64,000 nt of DNA, from positions 228,748 to 292,747 of the forward strand of contig CANQJS010000001.1 of NCBI GenBank assembly GCA_947624285.1, written 5' to 3'. Position numbers and translations under genes: made by a program. Every line of letters begins with the position of its first letter. The first letter of the stretch is position 1. Shown here piece by piece: positions 8,245 to 16,127 of the stretch. The notes below the pieces were generated by a model. It was not told the origin of the DNA. It saw nothing but the letters and a program-made list of their open reading frames with translations, and ran no database searches. This DNA is from an uncultured Clostridia bacterium (GTDB taxonomy: Bacteria; Bacillota; Clostridia; Oscillospirales; Acutalibacteraceae).

Positions 8245-8673
8245 ATGAACAAAACGGGAGCTTTCAAAAAAGTGTTGAGTATGCTTTTGGTGTTTGTTTT
8301 TGTATTATCGGCTTTTACGGCGTCGAGTGTTAAAACAGCAAGTGCCGCCGCAAAAAACCCGGAGCAGGAAATAATGCCGTGCTTTACAAGCATAGGTTCG
8401 GCATTATACTGTATAACGATCGACGGGATAACGGCGACTGTTTCGGGAATTCTGAATTCGCAGTACAATACCAATTTGCAAATAACTCTCGAGCTTCAGA
8501 AATACAAAAAAGCAGACGGCTGGTACACTGTTAAAATGTGGGCGGAAGCTGCTTACGGAACGCTTGCCGAATTGTCGGCAAGAGCAACTATCAACATTTT
8601 CTGCGATTACAGATTAAGGGCAATTTTCAAAGCAGACAATGAAACCTGTACCCGTATTATGTATCCCGATTAA
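8245..8673 (+). CDS. Small secreted protein of unknown function
   Basis: A 142-residue protein with a clear signal peptide: basic MNKTGAFKK, hydrophobic core VLSMLLVFVFVLSAFTA, and a cleavage site probably near TASA-AA (about residue 34). The mature part is about 105 residues, predicted beta-rich, and contains four cysteines. I recognise no family with confidence. A very strong ribosome binding site (GGAGGG) precedes ATG 8245. It lies 92 bp after the ECF/anti-sigma pair and may be regulated by it. A start within the 85-bp gap rather than read-through is possible but unproven. Confidence 0.65.
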   Translation: MNKTGAFKKVLSMLLVFVFVLSAFTASSVKTASAAAKNPEQEIMPCFTSIGSALYCITIDGITATVSGILNSQYNTNLQITLELQKYKKADGWYTVKMWAEAAYGTLAELSARATINIFCDYRLRAIFKADNETCTRIMYPD

Positions 8674-8775
8674 AACTCTGTTTCAAATTGCGTTTCGCGT
8701 TAGGAAAGACTTTCTCTTTTGGGCGGAAAAAGCGAAATACATAATGCAGCCGATTAGTCGGAAAGTAAGGAAAAA

Positions 8776-8801
8776 GGCGGCGGAGCTTTTGCTCCGCCGC
8801 C
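8776..8801. repeat. Perfect GC hairpin, copy 1
   Basis: GGCGGCGGAGC, loop TTTT, then GCTCCGCCGCC. An identical 26-nt sequence occurs at 9082-9107. Preceded by five A and followed by CTTCAG, so a weak terminator at best on the plus strand. Confidence 0.85.
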
Positions 8802-8803
8802 TT

Positions 8804-8845
8804 CAGCGTGTAGAAAAAATTAAGGAAACAGATTTCTACACGCTG
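8804..8845. repeat. 13-bp perfect inverted repeat
   Basis: CAGCGTGTAGAAA at 8804-8816 pairs with TTTCTACACGCTG at 8833-8845 across a 16-nt A-rich loop. No T run follows. Confidence 0.8.
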
Positions 8846-8870
8846 GCAGACTTCGAGAAACGGAACTGAA

Positions 8871-8928
8871 TTCGCCTTTCGGCAATTCGTCGGCGTACAT
8901 AGGTACGGTAGAGTTGCCGAAAGGTGAA
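8871..8928. repeat. 15-bp near-perfect inverted repeat
   Basis: TTCGCCTTTCGGCAA (8871-8885) pairs with TTGCCGAAAGGTGAA (8914-8928) with one mismatch, around a 28-nt loop. It abuts the terminator hairpin that follows. Confidence 0.75.
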
Positions 8929-8934
8929 AGCGCC

Positions 8935-8969
8935 AAAAGCCGCTTGAATTCGATGTTCAAGCGGCTTTT
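8935..8969 (+). terminator. Terminator-like 14-bp hairpin
   Basis: AAAAGCCGCTTGAA (8935-8948), loop TTCGATG, TTCAAGCGGCTTTT (8956-8969). Perfect stem with A/T ends, so it can act on either strand; most likely it ends transcription from the secreted-protein gene. Confidence 0.65.
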
Positions 8970-9081
8970 CCAATGCAGTTGTTATTTATAATTATACCGA
9001 CTGAATTTTTATCGGCAATACCGATAACGCAAACATAATTATTTTATCGGCGCGGTTCAGACCGCTTTATCGACAGTCTGA

Positions 9082-9107
9082 GGCGGCGGAGCTTTTGCTC
9101 CGCCGCC
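9082..9107. repeat. Perfect GC hairpin, copy 2
   Basis: Identical in all 26 bases to 8776-8801. It lies 16 nt from the 3' end of the minus-strand cyclophilin gene and could terminate it, although no T run follows directly. Confidence 0.85.
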
Positions 9108-9122
9108 TGTTCTTATTTAATA

Positions 9123-9707
9123 CTATTTTATTATCTCAATGCTTTCGATAACAACATCGTAAACGGGTTTGTCGCCAATGCCGCACTTGACCTCGGCAAT
9201 ACCGTCAAGCACATCTGCGCCGTCGATAAGCTGGCCGAAAACCGTGTGGTGAAAATCAAGCCACGGCGTACCGCCCACTTTTTTATAATTATCGATTACC
9301 TGCTGCGGATAGCCGTTATCCTTTAGCTGCTCCATTTGAGAAATAAGACTTTCGGGAACGGTTTTCGCCTGAACTATAAAGAACTGACTGCCGTTTGTAT
9401 TCGGAACGGAATTTGCCATTGAGAGCGCGCCATAATAATTTCTCGCGTCAACGGAAAACTCATCCTCAAAGCTGTGACCGAATACGGAATCCCCGCCGCA
9501 GCCTGTGCCTGTGGGGTCGCCGCCCTGTATCATAAAATCCTTGATAACACGGTGAAAAATCAAACCGTTATAATAACCGTTTTCGCTGTGCTTAACAAAA
9601 TTCTCGACCGCCTTCGGCGCCGCCTCGGGCAGAAGCACAAAGCTCATATTTCCCCTGTTGGTCTTTATTATCGCCTTGATACCGTCCTTTATCTCAAGCT
9701 GATCCAT
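9123..9707 (-). CDS. Cyclophilin-type peptidyl-prolyl isomerase
   Basis: A 194-residue single-domain cyclophilin that speeds cis-trans isomerisation of Xaa-Pro bonds. Family motifs are visible: [19 protein letters not shown] (active-site Arg and Gln), [12 protein letters not shown] and [15 protein letters not shown]. There is an insertion rich in polar residues (about 112-140) before the conserved HTVFGQ. No signal peptide, so cytosolic. It sits 3 bp downstream of the GH2 gene; the ribosome binding site GGAAAGG is distant, which suggests translational coupling. Confidence 0.92.
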   Translation of the reverse strand: MDQLEIKDGIKAIIKTNRGNMSFVLLPEAAPKAVENFVKHSENGYYNGLIFHRVIKDFMIQGGDPTGTGCGGDSVFGHSFEDEFSVDARNYYGALSMANSVPNTNGSQFFIVQAKTVPESLISQMEQLKDNGYPQQVIDNYKKVGGTPWLDFHHTVFGQLIDGADVLDGIAEVKCGIGDKPVYDVVIESIEIIK

Positions 9708-9710
9708 AAT

Positions 9711-11408
9711 TTATATTTTTACCTTTCCGTTGATTTCTTTTATTGTTTCTTCGTCTATCTTCATAACCTTGCGGTCGTAGGTCATAAGCCCGTTGAGCTC
9801 ATCTTCCACATCGGTAACCTGAGTATAGACGGTAGCGGAGAGCCCATCCTTTATCTGCGGTATTATGGTTTTTTCAAAGGTCCTTTTGTAAGCCTTTGTA
9901 ATGCTTTCCTTTGACTTATATATCTTGTAGCCGAACATCTTGTCGTTGAAGGTGTGCCCCTCTATTCTTCTTGAATACCCGCCGAATTCCGAAAGCACAT
10001 ACGGTCTGTTGCCCGCCTTTACCTTAATAGGCGTGAAATAAATGTGCTTTGAAATCACATCGGAGCTTCCCTGATCGTGCCAGCCGGAAGTGGAATCGAC
10101 AGTTCGTGACGAATCAAGCCTTTTGAGCATATCGTATGCCTTGGCGGAATCAAACTGACCCCATCCCTCGTTAAACGGCACCCAAAGCGCGATACACGGG
10201 CAGTTGTAAAGATGATCCACCGTATCCTTTAATTCCTCGTAATAAAGGTCTCTCGCCTCTTTATCCGTTCTGTGAAAAGTCTTATATTTCGTGTCGTCAA
10301 GAACAACGCCGATAAACGGAAGCACGGATACCTCCATACCGTAATTCCCGCCGCCGTTTACCATATCCTGCCAAACGAGAATACCGTTCACATCGCAGTA
10401 GTGATACCAGAGCAAGGGCTCGATTTTAATATGCTTGCGAAGCATATTGTAGCCGAGCTCCTTGACCTTTTTAACATCGAATTCCATCGCGCTGTTTGAC
10501 GGGGGCGTAAGATATCCGTCGGGATAATAGCCCTGATCAAGAAGCCCGTTGTGGAAATACGGCTTATTGTTCAAAAACAGCCTTTTCACGCCGTTTTTAT
10601 CAACGCCGACCGAAAATTTACGCATACCGAAATATGATTTAATGACCTCGCCGCACGCCTTGAAGCGCACATTGTATAAAAACGGACTTTCGGGCGACCA
10701 CGCCTTGAAATCGGGCAGCTTGACCGTTGTTTCCGAGGTTTCGGCTATCAACTCGTCGCCGTCATAAATCGAAGTTATTACATCGTCTGTTCCGAAAAAC
10801 TCAAAGCGCACCTGCTCGTTATCGTAATCGGGCGTAATTTTTACCTTTTCAAGGAATGTTTCGGGCGTGCTTTCAAGCCACACCGTTTGCCAAATACCGC
10901 TTTGGGGGCTGTACCATATGCCGCCGCGTTTGAATTTCTGCTTTCCTCTTGAATACTCATTTGTGTCGGAATAATCAAGCGCCGTTACATTGAGGGTGTT
11001 CTCGCCATCGATAATATGCTCGGTCAATTCAAAAGTAAACGGAGTGTAACCGCCCTTATGAGAGCCTATCTTTTCACCGTTGAGAAATACAACGGCGATC
11101 TGATCCACGGCGCCGAAATGGATAAATATTCTTCCCCTGTTGAAACCGTCGGGAAGAACGAATTTTTTTTCGTAATGCAGATATTCGCCCGGTTTCAGCA
11201 CTCTGTTGACGCCCGACAGCGGCGTTTCCGGCGAAAACGGAACGGTTATATCGTATGTATAGCTCTCCGGCAAAGATTCGCATGCGCTGAATTCGCATTT
11301 CCAGCTTCCGTTAAGATTGAAATAACTGTCTCTCACGAACTGAGGGCGCGGATACTCGCTTAACGGAGCGCTTTTATCAAGCTCCTCGCCGAATTTTGTC
11401 AAAAGCAT
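9711..11408 (-). CDS. Glycoside hydrolase family 2 enzyme
   Basis: A 565-residue GH2-type beta-glycosidase. It has an N-terminal jelly-roll sugar-binding domain (about residues 20-190, with FIHFGAVDQIAVVFLNG and SGIWQTVWLE), an Ig-like domain (about 195-275) and a C-terminal TIM barrel. The acid/base Glu is in WVPFNEGWGQFD and the likely nucleophile Glu in YVLSEFGGYS. It lacks the long C-terminal domains of LacZ. There is no signal peptide, so it acts on imported sugars. AGGAGGGG precedes the ATG. The exact substrate (beta-galactoside, glucuronide or other) cannot be told. Confidence 0.88.
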   Translation of the reverse strand: MLLTKFGEELDKSAPLSEYPRPQFVRDSYFNLNGSWKCEFSACESLPESYTYDITVPFSPETPLSGVNRVLKPGEYLHYEKKFVLPDGFNRGRIFIHFGAVDQIAVVFLNGEKIGSHKGGYTPFTFELTEHIIDGENTLNVTALDYSDTNEYSRGKQKFKRGGIWYSPQSGIWQTVWLESTPETFLEKVKITPDYDNEQVRFEFFGTDDVITSIYDGDELIAETSETTVKLPDFKAWSPESPFLYNVRFKACGEVIKSYFGMRKFSVGVDKNGVKRLFLNNKPYFHNGLLDQGYYPDGYLTPPSNSAMEFDVKKVKELGYNMLRKHIKIEPLLWYHYCDVNGILVWQDMVNGGGNYGMEVSVLPFIGVVLDDTKYKTFHRTDKEARDLYYEELKDTVDHLYNCPCIALWVPFNEGWGQFDSAKAYDMLKRLDSSRTVDSTSGWHDQGSSDVISKHIYFTPIKVKAGNRPYVLSEFGGYSRRIEGHTFNDKMFGYKIYKSKESITKAYKRTFEKTIIPQIKDGLSATVYTQVTDVEDELNGLMTYDRKVMKIDEETIKEINGKVKI

Positions 11409-11425
11409 TTTACCCCTCCTGCTCT

Positions 11426-11833
11426 TTATTCAAAAGAATAATCTATACCGTTTTCCTCGCACCAATGCGAGATCCTTGTGTTGATGTATTGATTTTGGAA
11501 ATCCTCGAAGCCGTCGCGAAATTCATAAAAGGCATTGTAATATTTCCAAAAGGAATCTACAAAAGCGTCGCCGTCCAGCTTATCAAAAACGCTGTTGAGC
11601 TTCTTATTGTTCTTTTTCGCAATGAACGCGCGCATAATTTCCTCGTTGCTTACCGAGGCAAACGGTATGATCCCTATGGAGACGAAATACTCGGTTTGCT
11701 CCATATCATCGGGTTTATCGGCAGTCGGCAGATTTCTTATATTTCTTACGGCGTAATCCTTATAAGAAAACCAATATTCGGACATACCGTGACCGCATTT
11801 ATTTTTCAGTTCGGAATTTATTATCAATTTCAT
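11426..11833 (-). CDS. Hypothetical protein, weakly UPF0158-like
   Basis: A 135-residue acidic, mostly helical cytosolic protein. The C-terminal part (FRDGFEDFQNQY, then RISHWCEENGIDY) resembles the F/W-rich end of UPF0158 proteins, but similarity is weak and I do not assign a function. GGGGGA lies upstream of ATG 11833. It ends 17 bp before the GH2 start and is probably co-transcribed with GH2 and the cyclophilin gene. Confidence 0.6.
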   Translation of the reverse strand: MKLIINSELKNKCGHGMSEYWFSYKDYAVRNIRNLPTADKPDDMEQTEYFVSIGIIPFASVSNEEIMRAFIAKKNNKKLNSVFDKLDGDAFVDSFWKYYNAFYEFRDGFEDFQNQYINTRISHWCEENGIDYSFE

Positions 11834-12010
11834 ATCATATCCCCCAACTTTAAATCGGCGGCAGTGAAAGGAACAAATCGCCCTTTCGCCGATGTTTATT
11901 TAACAATCAGTTTAAAGAATTTAAAAAGCTTTAAATTAAACAATAAGACAATATACGAAATTAAAACAGCCCACAATAAATAATAAGACCGTTTTGCAAA
12001 AATATACCGA

Positions 12011-12490
12011 TTAGCCTATTGATTTTAAGAGCCCGCCTTTTGAAATGATATTTTGAATAAAGGGAGGAAACGGCTGCGCCTTGTAGCTTTTGCCTGTTGT
12101 TATATCGGTTATGACGCCGCTGTCAAAATCAACCTCTACCTCGTCTGCTTCTTTGATTTCCCTTGCCGCCTCATCGCATTCCAAAATCGCAAGGCCGATA
12201 TTTATGGCGTTTCGGTAGAAAATACGGGCGAATGTGGAGGCAATGACGCAGGAAATACCGCTTGCCTTTATTGCTATCGGAGCGTGCTCGCGGGAAGAGC
12301 CGCAGCCGAAATTCGCCTCCGCCACCATAATGTCGCCGGGTTTGACCTTATTTACAAATTCCTTATCTATATCCTCCATACAGTGAGAAGCGAGCCACGC
12401 CTCATCGCTTTTATTGAGATAACGGGCGGGAATTATAACATCCGTATCAATATTGCTTCCGAATTTATGCACCGTGCCTTTAGCTTTCAT
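12011..12490 (-). CDS. leuD: 3-isopropylmalate dehydratase small subunit
   Basis: Swivel subunit of the aconitase-like isomerase of leucine synthesis, paired with LeuC. The short 159-residue form carries [31 protein letters not shown] and a C-terminal IISKGGL segment, matching the LeuD/HacB type found with this LeuC class. I start at ATG 12490 with GGAGGCG upstream; the frame is open further 5' but only inside leuC. It lies 11 bp after the leuC stop, in one operon with ilvB, ilvN and leuC. Confidence 0.94.
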   Translation of the reverse strand: MKAKGTVHKFGSNIDTDVIIPARYLNKSDEAWLASHCMEDIDKEFVNKVKPGDIMVAEANFGCGSSREHAPIAIKASGISCVIASTFARIFYRNAINIGLAILECDEAAREIKEADEVEVDFDSGVITDITTGKSYKAQPFPPFIQNIISKGGLLKSIG

Positions 12491-12501
12491 ATTCACGCCT
12501 C

Positions 12502-13767
12502 CTATATACTTGCCGGATCGGCGATGAATCCCTTGACTGCCGAAGCCGCCGCGACCGCGGGAGAAGCGAGATATATCTCCGACTCCGTATGACCCATTCT
12601 GCCGACGAAATTTCTGTTTGAGGTTGAGACTGCTCTTTCGCCCTTGGCGAGAATACCCATATGCCCGCCGAGGCAAGGACCGCAGGTGGGAGTTGATACT
12701 ACCGCGCCCGCTTTTACGAATATTTCGGCAAGCCCCTCTTTTATGCAGTTCAGGTAAATCTGCTGTGTTGCGGGAATTACGATGACGCGAACACCCTTTG
12801 CTACCTTTCTGCCTTTAAGGATAGCCGCGGCAGTGCGCATATCCTCCATTCTGCCGTTTGTGCAGGAGCCTATAACGACTTGGTCTATCTTGATCTCTCC
12901 CGCTTTTATCTCATCGATAGTTTTGGTATTTTCGGGAAGATGCGGGAAAGCGACAGTCGGGCGAAGCTTACTCAAATCGACCTTTACCTCACTGTCATAG
13001 ACCGCGTCCGCATCCGCCGCAAAGACTCTGTATTCCCTTTGAGAACGCCCCTTAACATATTCGAGAGTTACCTCGTCAACGGGGAAAATGCCGTTCTTCG
13101 CGCCGCACTCTATCGCCATATTTGAAATGCAAAGGCGATCGTCCATAGAAAGATTTTTTATGCCGTCGCCCGTAAATTCAAGGCTCTTGTAAAGCGCGCC
13201 GTCAACGCCAATCTCGCCGATAATGTGAAGAATAACATCCTTGCCGCTAACATAAGGCGCTTTTTCGCCCGTAACGGTAACCTTGATAGCGGAGGGTACT
13301 TTGAACCATGCCTTTCCCGTTACCATACCCGCCGCCATATCGGTTGAGCCGACGCCTGTTGAGAACGCGCCGAGAGCGCCGTAGGTGCAGGTGTGGCTGT
13401 CCGCTCCGATAACGCAGTCGCCGCATGTAACTATCCCCTGCTCCGGAAGCAGAGCATGCTCAATTCCCATATTGCCGACATCGTAATAATGAAGAATATC
13501 GTGCGTTCTTGCAAATTCGCGCACCTGCTTGCAGTTTTCGGCGGACTGAATATCCTTGTTAGGCGTAAAATGATCCATAACAAGGGCTATTCTCGTTTTG
13601 TCAAACACTGTATTTTTATTAAACTTATTCATCTCGTTTATGGCTACGGGCGAAGTAACATCGTTGCCGAGCACCATATCCAAATCAGCCTCTATGAGCT
13701 GCCCTGCCTCCACGCGATCAAGACCGGCGTGGGCGGCAAGGATTTTTTGAGTCATAGTCATACCCAT
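12502..13767 (-). CDS. leuC: 3-isopropylmalate dehydratase large subunit
   Basis: Iron-sulfur subunit of isopropylmalate isomerase (421 residues). Cluster cysteines are in VIGSCTNGR and [34 protein letters not shown] and the C-terminal [11 protein letters not shown] are family signatures. It is the shorter HacA/DmdA-like class typical of Clostridia. AGGTGATG precedes ATG 13767. It acts in the cytosol as a heterodimer with LeuD. Confidence 0.95.
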   Translation of the reverse strand: MGMTMTQKILAAHAGLDRVEAGQLIEADLDMVLGNDVTSPVAINEMNKFNKNTVFDKTRIALVMDHFTPNKDIQSAENCKQVREFARTHDILHYYDVGNMGIEHALLPEQGIVTCGDCVIGADSHTCTYGALGAFSTGVGSTDMAAGMVTGKAWFKVPSAIKVTVTGEKAPYVSGKDVILHIIGEIGVDGALYKSLEFTGDGIKNLSMDDRLCISNMAIECGAKNGIFPVDEVTLEYVKGRSQREYRVFAADADAVYDSEVKVDLSKLRPTVAFPHLPENTKTIDEIKAGEIKIDQVVIGSCTNGRMEDMRTAAAILKGRKVAKGVRVIVIPATQQIYLNCIKEGLAEIFVKAGAVVSTPTCGPCLGGHMGILAKGERAVSTSNRNFVGRMGHTESEIYLASPAVAAASAVKGFIADPASI

Positions 13768-13796
13768 AATTACATCACCTGCTGTTTAAAAATATG

Positions 13797-14303
13797 TCAG
13801 ATATCCTCCGTGAAGGAATCCGCGCCTCTTTCAAGAGAGGTAACGCCCGTTCTCGCAAGCTCGATAATTCCGAAGTCGGCGATAACGCTTATAAATTCGT
13901 CTATTATCTCGGGTCTGCCGGTAAGCTCCACCGTTATGCTTTCAAGAGTAACATCCATAATTCTCGCGCCGTATTTTCTGTTTATCTCAATAAGGGCGTT
14001 CTTTTTATCAATGCCCTTTGCGCTTATCTTGATAAGAAGAAGCTCGGAGGAAACGGCATTATCGTATGTAAGCACCGCCACCTTTTTAACTATCTCAAGC
14101 TTTATGAGCTGCATCTCTATCTGGCGTATCATTTCGGGCTCTGTTTCGGTCACAATGGTCATCCTCGAAAAAGAGGGATCCTCCGTTTCGCTAACAGTAA
14201 GGGATTTAATATTATAGCCCCTGCGGCTGAACAGGCTCGCGACCCGCTGAAGCACACCGCTCTGGTTATCCACAAGAACGGATAAAGTTAATTTTTCAGC
14301 CAT
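13797..14303 (-). CDS. ilvN: Acetolactate synthase regulatory subunit
   Basis: A 168-residue small subunit with an N-terminal ACT domain (LSVLVDNQSGVLQRVASLF, RRGYNIKSLTV) that binds valine in related enzymes, and a C-terminal second ACT-like domain with LTGRPEIIDEFI. It lies 17 bp downstream of ilvB and 29 bp upstream of leuC. It confers feedback regulation and stimulation of IlvB. Confidence 0.95.
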   Translation of the reverse strand: MAEKLTLSVLVDNQSGVLQRVASLFSRRGYNIKSLTVSETEDPSFSRMTIVTETEPEMIRQIEMQLIKLEIVKKVAVLTYDNAVSSELLLIKISAKGIDKKNALIEINRKYGARIMDVTLESITVELTGRPEIIDEFISVIADFGIIELARTGVTSLERGADSFTEDI

Positions 14304-14320
14304 AGTAAACCTCTCCTCTC

Positions 14321-15982
14321 TTAAAACTTTACGATTATGTCGTCTGCCGAGCCGCCGGGCGGGATCATCGGAAGAACATTGGAATCCGGCGAAATACGGC
14401 AGTCGATAACCACGGGGCCGTTATGCTCCAGCGCCTCTTTGATGACCGCGTCTATCTCGTCATTGTAATTTATGCGCAAACCCTTAACGCCGAACGCCTC
14501 CGCAACCTTAACGAAATCGGTTTTTCTGTTCGGGTCGGTGTCCGCAAAGCGGTTGCCGTAAAACAGCTTTTGCCACTGGCGTACCATTCCCAACACCTTG
14601 TTGTTCATAACTATCATCACAACGGGTATATTGTAGGACGCCATCGTCGCAAGCTCGTTTAGATTCATATGGAAGCCGCCGTCGCCCGCGAAGAGAACAA
14701 CGCGCCTGTCGGGTCTGCCGTAAGCCGCGCCCATCGCCGCGCCCATCGAATACCCCATAGTGCCGAGACCGCCGCTGGTGAGAAGCGTGCGCGGCGTGGT
14801 GAATTTATAAAACTGCGCCGCCCAAAGCTGGTGCTGACCTACATCGGTTACGATTATCGTATCGTCGGGAGTCTGCCTGTCAACAGCCTCAATGACCTTC
14901 TGCGGATTTACAAAATCATCTATCTGATTTTGCATAAACGGACGCCTCCAGCCGTTGATCTCCTGCCTCCATTCGGCATGCGACTGCTTATCTATGCTCT
15001 CCGTCAGCACGGGGAGAATTTCTTTAAGAGAGCCTCTGAGATGATAGCGAGAATAAACATTCTTGTCCATCTCGGCAGGGTCGATATCAATATGTAAAAC
15101 ATCCGCCTTGGGTGCAAATTTAGCCCTGTTGCCGGCAACACGGTCTGAAAATCTCGCGCCGCAGGCTATGAGCACATCGCACTGAGAAGCCGCTTTATTT
15201 GACTCAAATCTGCCGTGCATACCGATAAGCCCCGCGTACAGCTCGTGAGCGCTGCTGAAAGCGCCGAGACCCATAAGAGAAGAAACAACGGGAGCGTCCA
15301 GCTTTTCTGCAAACGCCCTTATTTCCTCGCTCGCGTCGGAAGATATGGCGCCGCCGCCGAGATAAATCAACGGCTTTTTGCAATTTTTGAGAAGCTTTAT
15401 CGCTCTTTCGACGCATTCCGTTTTCGGATAAACATTTTCGTCGGGCTGCTGCTTCGGCGCGGGATAATACTCACACTCCGCCGAAGTTATATCCTTTGGA
15501 ATATCCACAAGAACGGGGCCTTTTCTGCCGCTTATGGCAATTCTGAAGGCGTTTCGCAGAGTATCCGCCAGCTCCTCGATATGCGAAACCATATAGTTGT
15601 GCTTTGTTATCGGCATCGTAATGCCCTTTATATCCACCTCTTGGAAAGAATCGCGCCCGATGAGAGCCGTGCCTACATTGCAGGTTATGGCAACCATCGG
15701 AATGGAATCCATATAAGCGGTGGCTATACCGGTAACAAGATTTGTTGAGCCCGGTCCCGAAGTCGCGAAGCACACGCCGACTTTGCCCGTGGCGCGGCTG
15801 TAGCCGTCCGCCGCGTGAGAAGCGCCCTGCTCGTGAGCCGTGAGAATATGATTGAAAGTGTCGCCGTATTTATACAGCTCGTCAAAAATATTCAGAATAG
15901 TTCCGCCGGGATAGCCGAATATGGTATCCACTCCCTGTTCCTTTAAAACCTCCAGAACTATTTGAGAACCGTTTAATTTCAT
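14321..15982 (-). CDS. ilvB: Acetolactate synthase catalytic subunit
   Basis: Thiamine-diphosphate enzyme that condenses pyruvate to acetolactate, the first common step of valine, leucine and isoleucine synthesis. 553 residues. It shows the catalytic Glu region ILTAHEQGASHAADGY, the FAD-binding middle domain and the ThDP motif GDGGFHMNLNEL (GDG...N). I choose ATG 15982, which has GGAGAGGA upstream, over the in-frame GTG 15997. The C-terminal FAD/ThDP core is complete. It heads the ilvB-ilvN-leuC-leuD operon. Confidence 0.96.
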   Translation of the reverse strand: MKLNGSQIVLEVLKEQGVDTIFGYPGGTILNIFDELYKYGDTFNHILTAHEQGASHAADGYSRATGKVGVCFATSGPGSTNLVTGIATAYMDSIPMVAITCNVGTALIGRDSFQEVDIKGITMPITKHNYMVSHIEELADTLRNAFRIAISGRKGPVLVDIPKDITSAECEYYPAPKQQPDENVYPKTECVERAIKLLKNCKKPLIYLGGGAISSDASEEIRAFAEKLDAPVVSSLMGLGAFSSAHELYAGLIGMHGRFESNKAASQCDVLIACGARFSDRVAGNRAKFAPKADVLHIDIDPAEMDKNVYSRYHLRGSLKEILPVLTESIDKQSHAEWRQEINGWRRPFMQNQIDDFVNPQKVIEAVDRQTPDDTIIVTDVGQHQLWAAQFYKFTTPRTLLTSGGLGTMGYSMGAAMGAAYGRPDRRVVLFAGDGGFHMNLNELATMASYNIPVVMIVMNNKVLGMVRQWQKLFYGNRFADTDPNRKTDFVKVAEAFGVKGLRINYNDEIDAVIKEALEHNGPVVIDCRISPDSNVLPMIPPGGSADDIIVKF

Positions 15983-16025
15983 AAATATCCTCTCCACAAC
16001 ATAATCTTACTTAATTTTAATCTCT

Positions 16026-16054
16026 ATTTTATTATTTTTATCTAATTATGTCAA
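16026..16054 (-). promoter_or_regulatory. Predicted sigma-A promoter of ilvB operon
   Basis: Minus strand TTGACA (16049-16054), 17-bp spacer, TAAAAT (16026-16031). The leader to the ilvB ATG is only about 40 nt, too short for a T-box or leucine attenuator; regulation must be by a protein or by feedback. Confidence 0.7.
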
Positions 16055-16068
16055 GGCAATTTTTCTTC

Positions 16069-16097
16069 TTGTAAAACTGCGCGTCGCGTGGTATAAT
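16069..16097 (+). promoter_or_regulatory. Predicted promoter of the lipoprotein gene
   Basis: TTGTAA (16069-16074), 17-bp spacer, TATAAT (16092-16097), 30 nt upstream of ATG 16128. It diverges from the ilvB promoter. Confidence 0.55.
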
Positions 16098-16127
16098 TAT
16101 TTCATAAAAAAATAAGGAGTGAACAGT

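Larger units (their letters stand above)
8674..9122. other. Non-coding stretch with serial hairpins
   Basis: No convincing gene. It holds seven inverted repeats in series, including two identical copies of an 11-bp GC stem with a TTTT loop (8776-8801 and 9082-9107), long stems at 8804-8845 and 8871-8928, a terminator at 8935-8969, and smaller ones at 9009-9027 and 9052-9065. A 76-codon open frame across 8639-8869 runs straight through the first hairpins, lacks a good ribosome binding site and is not believed. Confidence 0.7.

Noticed and set aside
8639..8869. 76-codon plus-strand open frame
   Set aside because: It overlaps the end of the secreted-protein gene, has no ribosome binding site and reads through two perfect hairpins.
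12491..12676. Longer LeuD beginning at 12676
   Set aside because: The extra residues lie inside leuC in another frame and do not fit LeuD; ATG 12490 has a proper ribosome binding site.
15983..16118. T-box or leucine attenuator before ilvB
   Set aside because: The predicted promoter is only about 40 nt from the start codon and there is no specifier hairpin, antiterminator or terminator.
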